Shown piece by piece: positions 30,451-43,900 of a stretch of DNA of 64,000 nucleotides. The position numbers and the translations under genes are program-made. Source of the DNA: Owenia fusiformis (Eukaryota > Annelida > Polychaeta > Sabellida > Oweniidae); the NCBI GenBank assembly GCA_903813345.2, contig CAIIXF020000003.1, positions 17,684,931 to 17,748,930 on the forward strand, given 5' to 3'. The stretch's first letter is position 1, and each line of letters begins with the position of its first letter. A model generated the notes under the pieces. It had not been told where the DNA came from. It saw only the letters and a program-made list of their open reading frames with translations, and ran no database searches.

Positions 30451-32149
30451 TAGATGACTCAGCTTATTCTGGATAACTCGGCTTATTCTGGATGACTCGG
30501 CTAAAAAAAGTCTAGATCTGGAGTCTGAAATTGAACTTCGTTCAATTTCCAAAATCTAGTTATTATTTTTCTTCTTATTCTTCCTCCTTACAAGATTTCT
30601 CACCAACTAGAAGAACTTACTTTAAGCTGCTTACATGATCAACTAGGGAATGTATCTGGGATTATGGGAAATTAGGTCAAATTTTTATCTAGGTCAAAGG
30701 TCAAGAACTAGGTCAAATCCAGTACTTTGTCACTTTTTCCCATTATCTCGGTCGTCCTTCAATATTTTCAATCCGGGTTTTTTTCATTGTGTTCCTCATA
30801 AAAAAGTAGGGGAAAACAGGTCGATTTAGTTTTTTGATATCTCAAACCGATTTCGAGATATCAGTGTCCGAAAACGAGGTCCAAAAAAAAGTTCTCCCAA
30901 TTCAATGTCCACGCTACTGGTCTTGTAGGAAATTTTCTCAGGATTCCGAATCTGAAAACCAAATTTCGATCCGACTTCCGGTTCGGAAGTTATATCGTTT
31001 TGAAAGCTCAAAAATCGCTAAATTTGGTGCCCATGTTAAGTCAATGGGAAAAAAGATTTTTTTGAAGTGAAAAATACGAAATATAGACTGAGTTCAGCTA
31101 AATATAATGGAAGCTTTTAAAAGAAGGGGACCTCAAAAGCCATCTAGCTTAAAAATTTGGACACAAAAATGCCAAGGTCAAAATCTAGGTCAAATTCAAA
31201 GTTTTTCCTTATTTTTGCGATTCTGACACTACACTTTAATTATATTCTTCGAAATCGTGTATACATGTAGCCAAGAGTGTGCTAATAGTGTTAGCCTTTT
31301 GCCGTCAGGAAGTATTTTGACCCACTTTTGAGATATGGTGTCCCAAAAGTAGGTCAAAATAAAAAAATCTTCAAATTTAACTTATGAGTTATGAATCAGG
31401 GGTAGAATTTTGTCAGGAATCCGAATCTGCAAACCATATTTCGATCCGACTTCCGGTTCGGAAGTTATGGCGTGTCCAAAAAGTAGGTCAAAATAAAAAA
31501 ATTCTAAATTTATCGTATGAGTTATGAATTAGGGGTAGAATTTTATCAGGAATCCGAATCTGCAAACCAAATTTCGATTCGACATCTTGTTCAGAAGTTA
31601 TGATGTTTTGAAAGCTCAAAAATCGCTAAATTTGGTGCCCCATGTTAAATCAATGGGACCGAATAATTTTTTGAAGTGTAAAAATACAAGATATAGAATG
31701 AGTACAGCTAAACATAATGAAAGCCCATAAAAGAAGGGGACCTCAAAAGCTACTTTCCTTCAAAATTTGGACACCAAAATACCTAGTTCAAAATCTAGGT
31801 CAAATTCTTAGTTTTTTCTTATTTTTGCAATTCGGACACTACACTTCAATGATATTCTTCGAAATTTTGTATACATGTAGCAAAGAGTGTGCTTATAATG
31901 TTAACTTTTTGCCGTCAAGAAGTTTTTAGGCCCACTTTTGAGATCTGGTGATCGAAATGTAGGTCAAAATAAAAAGTTCTCCAAATTTAACGTATGAGTT
32001 ATGAATTAGGGGCATAATTTCCTAAGGAATCCGGATCTGAAATTAAAATTGCAATCCTACCCCCAGTTAAGCCATTTTGAAGTTTGAAATTCACACTTGC
32101 CAGTATTCACGATGCAGATTGATCAAATAAACTTTCAAAAATTCCTACA

Positions 32150-32390
32150 TACCCTACTTTACCTCCCTACCTACTCAGCTACTTATTTGACTACTTACTC
32201 AATTGCTTAATTAGTTATTACTTACTTAGCTACTCACTCAGCTACTAACTCAGGTACTTACTCAGCTACTTACTCAGCTACCTACTCAGCTTTTTACCCA
32301 GTTACTTACTCAGCTACTTACTCAACTACTACTAAGGTACTTACTCAGCTAATTACTCAGTTACTTACTCAGCTCTTTACTGATCTATCT
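32150..32390 (+). repeat. CTCAGCTACTTA minisatellite
   Basis: Imperfect 8-12-bp repeats of ACTTACTCAGCT lie just before the 3' end of unit 3. Other units have GACTCAGCTTATTCTG at the same place. Confidence 0.8.
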
Positions 32391-35300
32391 AGGTAAAATA
32401 AATCTGGAGTCTTAAATTGAACTTGTTCAATTTCACAAATCTAGTTATTCTTTTTCTTTCTTTCTTTCTTCCTCCTAACAGATTTTCTCTCCAACTATAA
32501 CATCTTACTTAATCCAACCTACATGGTTGACTAGGGAATGTATCTGGCTTTCTGGGAAATTGGGTCCAATTTTTATCTAGGTCAAAGGTCAAGAACTAGG
32601 TCAAATCCAGTACTTTGTCACTTTTTCCCACTATCTCGGTCGTCCTTCAATATTTTTGATCCGGGTTTTTTTCATTGTGTTCCTCATAAAAAAGTAGAAA
32701 AACGCAATACGATTTAGATTTTTGATATCTCGAACCGATTTCGAGATATCAGTGTCCAAAAACGAGGTCCAAAAAAAAGTTCTCCGAATCAAATGTCTAG
32801 GATATTATTCTTATAGGAAATTTTCTCAGGATTCCAAATCTGAAAACCAAATTCAGATCGGACTTCCGTTCCGGAAGTTATGGCGTTTTGAAAGCTCAAA
32901 AATCGCTAAATTTTAGGCCCATGTTAAGTCAATGAGAAAAAAGATTTTTTTGAAGTGAAAAATACGAAATAAAGACTGAGTTCAGCTAAATGTAATGAAA
33001 GCTTTTAAAAGAATGGGACCTCAAAAGCCATCTAGCTTCAATGTTTGGACACCAAAATGCCTAGGTCAAAATCTAGGTCAAATTCAAAGTTTTTCCTTAT
33101 TTTTGCGATTCTGACACTACAGATTAATTATATTCTTGGAAATTTTTTATACATGTAGCCAAGAGTGTGCTAATAGTGTTAGCCTTTTGCCGTCAGAAAG
33201 TATTTTGACCCACTTTTGAGATATGGTGTCCGAAAAGTAGGTCAAACAAAAAAGTTCTCCAAATTTAACGTATGAGTTATGAATTAAGGGTAGAATTTTC
33301 TCAGGAATCCAAATCTGCAATCCAAATTTCAATCCGACTTCCGGTTCGGAAGTTATGTCGTTTTGAAAGCTCAAAAATCGCTAAATTTGGTGCCCCATGT
33401 TATGGCAATGGGAAAAAAGATTTTTTTGAAGTGTAAAATACGAGATGTAGACTGAGTACAGCTTTACATAATGAAAGCCTATAAAAGAAAGGGACCTCAA
33501 AAGCTAGCTAGCTTCACAATTTGGACACCAAAATGCCTAGGTGAAAATCTAGTTCAAATTTATAGTTTTAACTTATTTTTGCGATTCTGACACTACACTT
33601 TAATTATTTGCTTCAAAATTTTGTATACAGGTAGCAAAGAGTGTGCTAATAGTGTTAGCCTTTTGCCGTCAGAAAGTATTTTGACCCACTTTTGAGATAT
33701 AGTGTCCGAAAAGTAGGTCAACATGAAAGTTTCTCCAAATTTAACGTATGAGTTATGAATTAAGGGTAGAATTTTCTCAGGAATCCGAATCTGCAAATCA
33801 AATTTCAATCCGACAACCGGTTTGGAAGAAATGGCGTTTTGAAAAATTAAAAAATTTGTATTTTGATATCCCATGTTATGTCAATTATCTTTGTCACTAT
33901 TCGTCGTTATTCCTTTATCTTTTTTCATCATTTAGCTTAAAGACAGTCCTTCATTATTGTAACTGTCTTTTTTGATTACTCTTACCGATTTTGAGGAATG
34001 GCGTCCGGAAAGTAGGTCAACACAAAAAGTTCTCAAAATTTAATGTATGAGTTATGACACAAACGTAGAATTTTCTCAGAAATTCGAATCTGCAAACCAA
34101 ATTTCGACCCAAATTCTGGTGAGATAGTTATAGCTGTTTGAAGTCTCGAAAAGTCGATATTATGATATCCCCATGTTAAGCCAATGGAGACGAAGATAAC
34201 CTACTTAAGAGTTGTCTAAATGTCTATATTCTAGATGACTCAGCTTATTCTGAATGGCTCAGCTTACAGTATTTTGGATGACTCAGCTTAAAAAAAGTTT
34301 GAAATCTGGAGTCTTAAATTGAACTTGTTCAATTTACATGTCTAGTTATTTTTATTATTCTTCTTTTTCTTCCTCCTAACAGATTTTCTCTCCAACTATA
34401 ACTTCTTACTTAATCCAACTTACATGGTTAACTAAAGACTGTATCCGGCTTTCTGGGAAATTAAGTCAAATTTTTATCTAGGTCAAAGGTCAAGAACTAG
34501 GTCAAATCTTACATTTTCAACATTCTTCATCATATCTTCGTCAATATTCTTCGTAACTCCTTCATCTTTTTTTCATCGTGTAGCTTAGAAAAAGGCAAAT
34601 CAAAGATATGACATCAGAATTTTGAGTACTCTTACCGATTTTGAGATATGGCGTCCGGAAAGTAGGTCAGAACAAAAAGTTCTCCAAATTCAACATGTGA
34701 GTTATGAAATGAGTGTAGAATGATCTCAGGAATCCGAATCTGCAAACCAAATTTGGATCGGACTTCCGGTTCGGAAGTTATGGCGTTTTGAAAGCTCAAA
34801 AATCGCTAAATTTGGTGCCTATGTTAAGTCAATGGGAAAAAAGACTTTTTCGAAGTGTAAAATACAAGATATAGACTGAGTACAGCTTAACATAATGAAT
34901 ACTTATAAAAGAAGGGGACCTCAAAAGCTACATAGCTTCAAAATTTGGACACCAAAATGCCTAGGTCAAAATCTAGGTCAAATTCATAGTTTTTCCTTAT
35001 TTTTACGATTCTGACACTACACTTTAATAATTTACTTCAAAATTTTGTATACAGGTAGCAAAGAGTGTGCTAATAGTGTTAGCCTTTTGCCGTCAGAAAG
35101 TATTTTGACCCACTTTTGAGATATGGTGTCCGGAAAGTAGGTCAAAATAAAAAGTTCTCCAAATTTAACATATGAGCTATGAATTAAGGGTAGAATTTTC
35201 CTAGGAATCCGAATCTGCAAACCAAATTTCAATCCGACTTTCAGTTCGGAAGTTATGGCGTTTTGAAAGCTCAAAAATCGCTAAATTTGGTGCCCCATGT

Positions 35301-35948
35301 TATGTCAATGAGAAAAAAGATTTTTTTGAAGTGTAAAATACCAGATATAAACTGAGTACAGCTTAACATTCTGAAAGCCTATAAAAGAAGGGGACCTCTA
35401 AGGCTATCTAGCTTTAAAATTTGGACACCAAAATGCTTAGGTCAAAATCTAGGTCAAATTCATAGTTTTTCCTTATTTTTGCGATTCTGACCTTACACTT
35501 TAATGATTTGCTTCGAAATTTTGTATACAGGTAGCAAAGAGTGTGCTTATAGTGTTAGCCTTCTGCCGTCATAAAGTATTTTGACCCACTTTTGAGATAT
35601 GGTGTCTGAAAAGTAGGTCAAAATAAAAAGTTCTCCAAATTTAACGTATGAGTTATGAATTAAGGGTAGAATTTTCTCAGGAATCAGAATCTTTAAACCA
35701 AACTTCGATCCAACTTCTGATTAGATAGTTATAGCGGTTTGAAGTCTCGAAAAGTCGTTATGATGATATCCCCATGTTAAGCCAATGGAGTCGAAGATAA
35801 CATTCTTAAGAGTTGTCTAAATGTCTATATTCTAGCTGACTCAGCTTATTCTGAATGACTCAGCTTACAAGTATTTGGATGACTCAGCTTAAAAAAAGTC
35901 TGAAATCTGGAGTCTTAAATTGAACTTGTTCAATTTACATGTCTAGTT

Positions 35949-37451
35949 ATTATCATTTTATTCCATTATTACAAATTGACAAAACTAAACAATTGCCAAA
36001 GTTGAGTGACATTGACGACAATTTTGAATGAAATTTATAGGAATGTAATTTTTCACATTAAATTATTTTCCTGTCATGTTATCATTAAATGTAGATGAGA
36101 AAAAAGTCAATAAGGTATCACTCCCCTAAGCTCAATATGTTTTACTGTATAATAGGTTGACATTACAATCATAAACTGAAGAATTTTGTGTTGTGAACAT
36201 TATTTAAGCTTGCTTTTGAATCTTATATATATTGTTGTAATGCAGTAATCATGTATACTATGTATTGTACAGTCTTATTGAAGTCTTTACATTCTTTTGT
36301 AAAATAAAGAAGCTCAATGAAAATGACTACTTTCTTCGATGTTCAATATTGGTTCGAGTTACCCCCCTTGGCAAATCCTAGCTAAAGGCCTGACATGTGT
36401 TTGTTACAAGACCATTTTGCTCATAACTAGGCCAGTGATTGCCGGTTGTTTGAAGCAATGATTTTCACTTTGAAATATTTGATTTATATACCAAAATTGA
36501 ATGAAACTTCAGAGACTGAGAAATTGAATATAAGCATCTTGAACATGACAAAATATTTTTAGCAGGCTAACAATGTTACACACTGTTTTATGCTTTGATT
36601 TGTCATAGTACCCTTACATAAAGTTTTTCATTATGCTTCAAAATAGCTAGTCATATATACATTCAGCGCACCATTGGAAAGCTTATATTGTTATTTAAGT
36701 TCCCTTTTTCTTAATCTCCTCTTCACAAAATTAAATCAAACAGTTGGGGATTGAGAAATTAAACCAGAGATATATAACACAGATTTATGCCTCTGATTAA
36801 TGCAACTGCAAGGAGGATTGGCTCCCAAGGTTCGAACTCGAAATGTTGACGTTCAAGCAAGTTTCAGTGATTGTGGCTGCATATTGCTACAGCTGCAAGG
36901 AGAATGGCCATATTCTAGTTATTAATATAGTGATGATAACAACAAAATGGTGATATCTGACATTTTAATTGCCTGGCGGATCTAGCCCTTTTTAGGCCAA
37001 ATTATCAAAATGGGCCTTAATTATACTTCCAGTCCATTGTTTTTCTTGTTTATTGCAGAATTCTATAAAAACTTCAGGGACTAAGAAATCAAATGTAAGT
37101 TACATTTTTGTTATGCTCAGTCTTTCTAATTTCTCAATATTTAGACTCTTCATGTTAATTTCGGAAAATGTGCGCTTTTTAGAGAGAATACGGTAGTCAG
37201 TTTCTATGAAAACAGCGAACAGTGTGATCGGTCGCATTTTTATCGGAAGAGTGCCCTTTTGCAAAAAATAATTCCAAGATAAATTAGAATAAAAAATAAA
37301 TCTCAGTATGAAGTATACAGAGTCATGTCATGTGATAATGGACTCTCGTTCCTTAATTAAGTGACCACCGAGGAGCCCATTTCAATATGTATGAGTAAAA
37401 ATAATCACGGCGGATGAATTTGTTATTTTAAAAGTAGTACGCTAATCCAAG
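35949..37451. other. Spacer upstream of GLG1
   Basis: I see no exon. An AATAAA at 36303 lies in a stretch resembling a transcript 3' end, but no gene leads into it. The last 100 bp should include the GLG1 promoter. I see no convincing TATA box. Confidence 0.5.
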
Positions 37452-37985
37452 ATGGCTGCGTTACGACGTGGAATTTTTCTGTGCATAATTTCAAGTATTT
37501 TTTGTGGGGTTCTATCTGAGCCAAGAAACGTTGCTGGAAATAAAGCCAATGGACAATTTGTTAACAACCAAGACAATTCAGTAATCAATAGAGAGAAGCG
37601 ACAGAAGCCACTGGATAACAATAATATTCCTAATAACTTCAACAAAATTCGGAATCAGAACCCAGGCCTAAACTTCAACAAGAATCAAGGATTTCCAAAT
37701 GCTCAGGATAGTAATAATCAAAATTACTTGAATGCAGCTGGGCAGCAGAATAACCGTATAAATCCTCAAGGTAGAAATGATAATGTGATTCAGAACAGAC
37801 CATTTGGTAACAATGGCCCACCAAAAGTTATGAATCAAAATCAACGATTCAATGAGCCCCCAAGGAAGAATCCTGTCGTGAAGATATCTGAGACACCGCA
37901 ATGTGCAGCTGATGTACAGCGTCTATGCAGCAAGAATCTACGAACCAACAATTTTGCGATACTTGAATGCTTGCAGAATGATGCA
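37452..37985 (+). CDS. GLG1: GLG1 exon 1: signal peptide, Asn/Gln-rich region, first Cys-rich repeat
   Basis: The exon encodes 178 residues. Residues 1-22 (MAALRRGIFLCIISSIFCGV) are a signal peptide. Residues 25-140 are low complexity, rich in Asn, Gln, Gly and Pro, with a REKRQK basic site near residue 50. CAADVQRLCSKNLRTNNFAI starts the first GLG1 repeat. The start codon lies in AAGATGGCT context. The donor is GCA|GTAAGT (phase 0). Vertebrate GLG1 also has a variable N-terminal region, Gln/Pro-rich there. Confidence 0.95.
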
Positions 37986-40900
37986 GTAAGTTCAAACCAA
38001 TTTTGACTTTTTAAAAGTATAGTATATACCCAGTCTAAGAGGAGGGAAAGCCCAAGAGTTTAAAGATGACAGACATAATTACGTCTCTTGCTCACCACCT
38101 TCGTTCGTTCTAATTTTCATCGGCTGGTTATCAAATAGTACACTTTGATGGGATGTTTTAATTGATATACTATTTTTTTCATGGCCTGACTTTGTCGCTA
38201 ACATGCTAAATATAAGAGTTGGCTGATTTCCTTGTAAGTTCCGGAAGTTTCAATACGAAAAATTACCGAACATATGTGAAAACCAAATATTTGTTCGTTG
38301 TTTTCACGATTTACAGGTTCGTTTGTTCTCCAATGTTTTGGTCTAAATTATAAAGCATCACCAACAGGTCTTACTCTATTAATCGACTAATACAGCAGAC
38401 GGCTCATATTTCTACGTAGCATTTCGTTCAGATCAATAGTGGGAGTGCAGATCACGCAGTTTCGTTCGTTGCGTACTTCACTTGAAATTGGTAATTTTAA
38501 ATATTGGCTACTTCACTTAGCTTGGCGGATGTAGAACATTGCTTAATATTCTTTTAATTTTCACACCAGACATGCTTGGTTGACACGTCAACAAAGTAAA
38601 GTTCAAGGGTCAATGCGTTATTTCGTGATAACTACAACGCCTTCCCGGAAGTCAACATTGGTGAAAAATGAAAAAGTCGGAAAAGCATTTACACTGATTT
38701 CTATCAAATGCTGTGTTTATGCATCATCATCGACGCAACAAAGGTGATATGGTTTCATTAAGATTCGGGTTCTAACCTTTAGAAGGTAAGTCAGACTCCC
38801 AAACGTCAGCTAACTCTTATATTTAGCATGTTAGCGACAAACTCAGGCCATGAAAAAAATATTAGACATATTCCGTACACCTTTCTTTATCTTGATGTGA
38901 AATGAGAAGCTATGATATTGGTTAACACGCCAGAAATGAACATAATATTAATTGAAGCGTATTTCGTAAATTTTGAAACCGCCATTGATGACGTCATTTG
39001 TTTGTCGACTTTTGACCAATCAGCGATGATGAACCCTGGTGTCTCCCCCTCTGACCCAGTCTACAGAGTAACAATAGTATCTTGGCTCAATCATGTCTTA
39101 CATTCACCTACCATGTCCTCCCCATGTCACAAATGTTCACTTTATATAGCTTGTGTCAGTTTGGTTCTACATCAAACAAACCTAATAAATCAACCATGGA
39201 CTTACAACTCTAATTGAAAGCCCATGGATCAACAAACAAAAGACGACAGTATAATGTATTATTGAATAAAACAGTTATATTTTTATGCAAAACATTTGTA
39301 CGAGTTTATTTCAGAGAAATTAGTTTTAGGATTTACAACTCTAATTGAAAGCCCATGGATCAACAAACAAAAGATGACAGTATAATGTATTATTGAATAA
39401 TACAGTTATATTTTTATGCAAAACATTTGTATATTTCAGAGAAATTAGTTTTAGGTTTTTGCAAACCTGTGTATGCCTCTTGAATCAGCCATGTTAATTT
39501 TTTTTAAATAACATGTCAGAAAATAATCAAAATACAAGAAGCCATACATTTTATTATCCCATCGAACGAAGTTCGGAGGGATATAGGGAACGCCTCCGTC
39601 CGTCCGTCCGTCCGTCCGGGCAATAACTCAAATACCGTTGGCCCGATTTTGTTCATATTTTGTACACATATACCCTATGGGGGTAGAAGTTCTGCTCGTA
39701 AGCCGATTTTCAAAATGGCCGCTCATTTCAAAATGGCGGCCATTTTAGTGTCGATTTTACAGTAATTTAGGTACAATATGTAAAACTATAATAGCAATAT
39801 GTTTTAAGTGTAAAAAAATTATAAAGGACATTAATAAAGCTACAAATGTAGATATTAAAAAAGCACATGGCAGCCATCTTGAAAAATGGCGGCCTTTACT
39901 CGTTATTTTACGATTTTTGCTGTAACTCGAAAAGTAGTGGAGCGATTTTGTTCATATTTGGTATGTGAATACTATAAACATTGCACACTGTCTAAAGACA
40001 CTTTTGGTAGAAGGCGGCCATTTTGAAAAATGGCCGCCATTTTAACGTATTTTACTATAACTCGAAAAGTAGTGGAGCGATTTTGTTCATATTTGGTATG
40101 TGAATATTATAAGCATGGCACACTGTCCCATGACACTTTTGGTAGAAGGCGGCCATTTTGAAAAAAAATTTGAAAAATGGCCGCCATTTTAACATATTTT
40201 ACCATAACTCGAAAAGTAATGGAGCGATTTTGTTCATATTTGGTATGTGAATACTAAAAGCATGGCACACTGTCCTATGACACTTTTGGTAGAAGGTGGC
40301 CATTTCGAAAAAATTTTGAAAAATGGCCGCCATTTTAACGTATTTTAGTATAACTCAAAAAGTAGTGGAGCGATTTTGTTCATATTTGGTATGTGAATAC
40401 TATAAGCATGACACACTGTCCTATGACACTTTTGGTAGAAGGTGGCCATTTTGAAAAATGGCCGCCATTTTAACGTATTTTACTATTAATCGAAAAGTAG
40501 TGAAGCAATTTTGTTCATATTTGGTATGTGAATACTATAAGCATGTCACATTGTCTAATGACACTTTTGGTAGAAGGTGGCCATTTTGAAAAATGGCTGC
40601 CATTTTAATGTATTTTACTATAACTCGAAAAGTAGTGGAGCGATTTTGTTTATATTTGGTATGTGAATACTAAAAGCATGGCACACTGTCTAATGACACT
40701 TTTGGTAGAAGGTGGCCATTTTGAAAAATGGCCCCACGTATTTTACTATAACTTGAAAAGTAGTTCATCGATTTTGTTCATATTTGGTATGTTTCATATT
40801 TTATATGTGAATACTATAATAAGCATGGCACACTGTCTAATGACACTTTGGGTAGTAGGCGGCCATTTTGAAAAATGACCACCATTTTTACGTTTTTACT

Positions 40901-43900
40901 ATAACTTGAAAAGTAGTGAAGTGATTTTGTTCATATTTGATATGTGAATACTCACGAGCCTTGCACACTGTCTCATGACACTTCGGATAGTAGGCGGCCA
41001 TTTTAAAAAATGGCTGTCATTTTTACATTTTTTACTATAACTCGAAAAGTAGTGGAGCGATTTTGTTCATATTTGATATGTGAATACTCTAAGCATGGCA
41101 CATTGTCTAATAAAACTTTGGGGAGTAGTCGGCCATTTTGAAAAATGGCCATCATTTTTATGTGTGTTATTTCACAAGTACATGTGTGCGATTTTTCCAA
41201 AATTTTATTGGTGGCTACTAAAAGCATATTATTTCTTCTGATAACAACTTGGCTAACCATTTTGAAAATAGTGGCCTTTCTGGTGTGTTGTTTTATGATA
41301 TTTGCTATATATTTCATTTGTAAAAATGCCAGCTATTTCTGTTCGATGGGATTCGCTACGCTTTGGCGTTGCCGTTGTTCTGGTTTGCCAAGCCACAAGC
41401 AATCCAAAATATATAAACATTTTTTTTTATGTAAATACGCTTATTTTTCCATATAATATTGTACTGTGGTCTTTTGGTTGCTTTTTTAGGATGCACAACC
41501 ATGAACCTTTTATCACACTTTTTCAATGTGATATTGCGCCACCGTGTAATATTATAGTTACCAAAACTTTTAGATGGTTTTGTTGCCCTCTTGTAAAGGG
41601 AGTTTCAGCTATGTAAATTTTGAAGCTAATTGCTTTAAAATTAACATTGCAGAGACACGCCTAACCATCGCGTAAGCAGGCGTCACCGTACAGCGTCAAA
41701 AAATACAGTAGTACAGTTTTCTGTACGGTGACGAAAATTAACTGAGTTGAAGCAAAAGCTATAATGAGGGTTTTAAAAAGATTAATTAGATGGAAATAAA
41801 TACGATTTCGGGTGTAATGAAAACAGCATTCTCTTAGGAATGGTTTTAACTTTCTAATTATGATAAAAGTTTTTCGAGCACTGCTCAGATTTTTTCTGAC
41901 TGGATCGGCCCACATAATCGACTCGAGAGAAAAATGGTGTTTTTTTCGTTTTCGTTTGGTTATTATTTTCCCTGTCGTCTGAGAGTATGGATTATTTTTA
42001 TGAGAATATGTATTTGTTATCTACACATTTTAGAACAGATGAATATTCGGCAAATAATCATTCAGTGTATTTATTTAAAAAAGATCAGAACTGTACGGTG
42101 ACGCATCAGCTGTACGGTGACGCTTCCTTAGATTTTATGAAGTGCTCTAAGCTTACTGTTCAAACAAGAGGTAAAGTAGCGTCAGATCTACGTGTACATT
42201 ATCACTGGTAAGTATCAAGCGAAGGTTACAGCCGTCACCTTTGTATTTAAGATGGCGGACAGGAAGTATTAATTTCGATATTTTTAGTTTTCATGGAATT
42301 AACTATTTGATAGTTGACGTAATGCTTTGGTATCATTTGAACTAAACCAGGCTTTTCTCATATGACTAACAAAGATAGCCTACACAGCCATCTTTACCCC
42401 ATGCAAGATATTGCATCTTTCATCCTAAAAAGTCACACGTGCAAGATGAGATTTACTTGTGACATCCCTTGTTTTAAAACATCAATAACATAGCAACAAG
42501 AGAGTTTTTGGTTTCATGATCTTTACCGTATCATACATTTCCAGTAACCTTCCATTAAGCTGTGGAAGATATCGTTGAACTGTAGCCCCCATGTACTATA
42601 TATGAACAAATGATCATACTCCAGAGTTTCCATTTCATACAATCTTAGTCTCATTTAGTTCATCAAAGCATAGCGTCACCGTACAGCTGGTGCGTCACCG
42701 TACAAATTTGATCTTTTTTAAATATACATAATGAATGGTTGTTTGCTGAATCCTCGCCCGTTCTAAAATGTGTAAGTAACAAATACATATTCTCATAAAA
42801 ATAATCCATACTCTCAGACGGTAGGGAAAATAATAACCAAACAAAATGTGAAAAAACAACCTTTTTTCACTCTGGTCGATTATGTGGGCCGATTCACTCA
42901 GAAAAAATCCGAACAGTGCTCGTAAAACGTTTATCATAATCAGAAAGTTAAAACCATTTCTAAGAGAATGCTGTTTTTATTTCACATGAAATCGTATTAG
43001 TTTTCATCATATTAATTTTTTTAAACCCTTGTCATAGTTTTTGCTTCAAAGCAGTTAATTTGCGTTACCGTACAGAAAACTGTACTCCGCTATTTTTTGA
43101 CGCTGTACGGTGACGCCTGCTTACGCGATGGTAAGGCGTGAGAGATGCATCAATATTATGAGGTCACATATTTTTTAGCCAAACCACATACCATCCAAAC
43201 GATAAGCAAAAGCATAGGCTTTATTGAAAGCCCATGGTAAAAGTAACTGACATGAATAAAATATAAAAATAACATCTATATTGCATTTAGTCGAAATTAT
43301 AATTAGGTTTTCCCATTGAGAAATATGGCCAGTCAGGGGAGTATAATTGGTCAAATGCTACAGGAGGTACACTAATCGTTATTGCACTCGTGATGTATGT
43401 ATGTGTGTGGAGTCCTTCTTTGAGTAAATAATTTGGTGAAATTTTAATTCAGCATAAAAGCATATAGTATTTCAAAATCTTTGATTTTGATCTGTGTTTT
43501 CTATAATAATGTGTAACTATTCATAAAAAATTTGAAAAATATTACCTATGGCCATTTCATTTTGAATATTAGTACATGTAATTAAAATCATGTAAATTTT
43601 GGCAAATAAGCATCATGTTGATCATCAAAGTAATTGGGTCTACTTAATGACTTTTTGAATTTGAGTAATAAATATACAATATATTGAGACTATGGCCATT
43701 TATATCATAAATATCAATTCCCGTTGATGTCATTAATGTTTTTCAACAGAAAGAAAAACTAACACGTAGCATTATGCTATAGGATATTTGCAGTGTCATA
43801 TTACATCCTTTTCTATTGACGTTAATTGTAGAATATACATCACTTTAAACGATCGCAAAAAAGTTTGCCCTACTTTTAACAATTGATACATGATCAGTAA

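Larger units (their letters stand above)
27334..35948 (+). repeat. Array of five head-to-tail 1.5-1.9-kb hairpin-ended repeats
   Basis: Units end at about 29091, 30560, 32446, 34346 and 35948. Each ends with CTGGAGTCTTAAATTGAACT, a hairpin AAATTGAAC...GTTCAATTT, and CTAGTTATT. The first two begin with ATTAGACTCC and AGATGAAATCTGGAGTCT. Inside are 465-480-bp subunits marked by GATATGGTGTCCGAAAAGTA and CCTAGGTCAAAATCTAGGTC. A minisatellite precedes several 3' ends. There is no conserved protein family. Minus-strand frames of 75-93 codons recur because the subunits repeat. Confidence 0.85.

Noticed and set aside
36303-36308. AATAAA as the poly(A) site of the avidin-like gene
   Set aside because: It is 11 kb past the stop and beyond an 8.6-kb repeat array. 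The AATAAA at 25241 is a far better candidate.
36825-36850. B-box-like GGTTCGAACTC
   Set aside because: It differs from the consensus, and no A box or terminator is arranged around it.
40663-41616. Several 70-104-codon frames
   Set aside because: They lie within or just past the 140-bp repeat array and recur with its period, or lack any motif.
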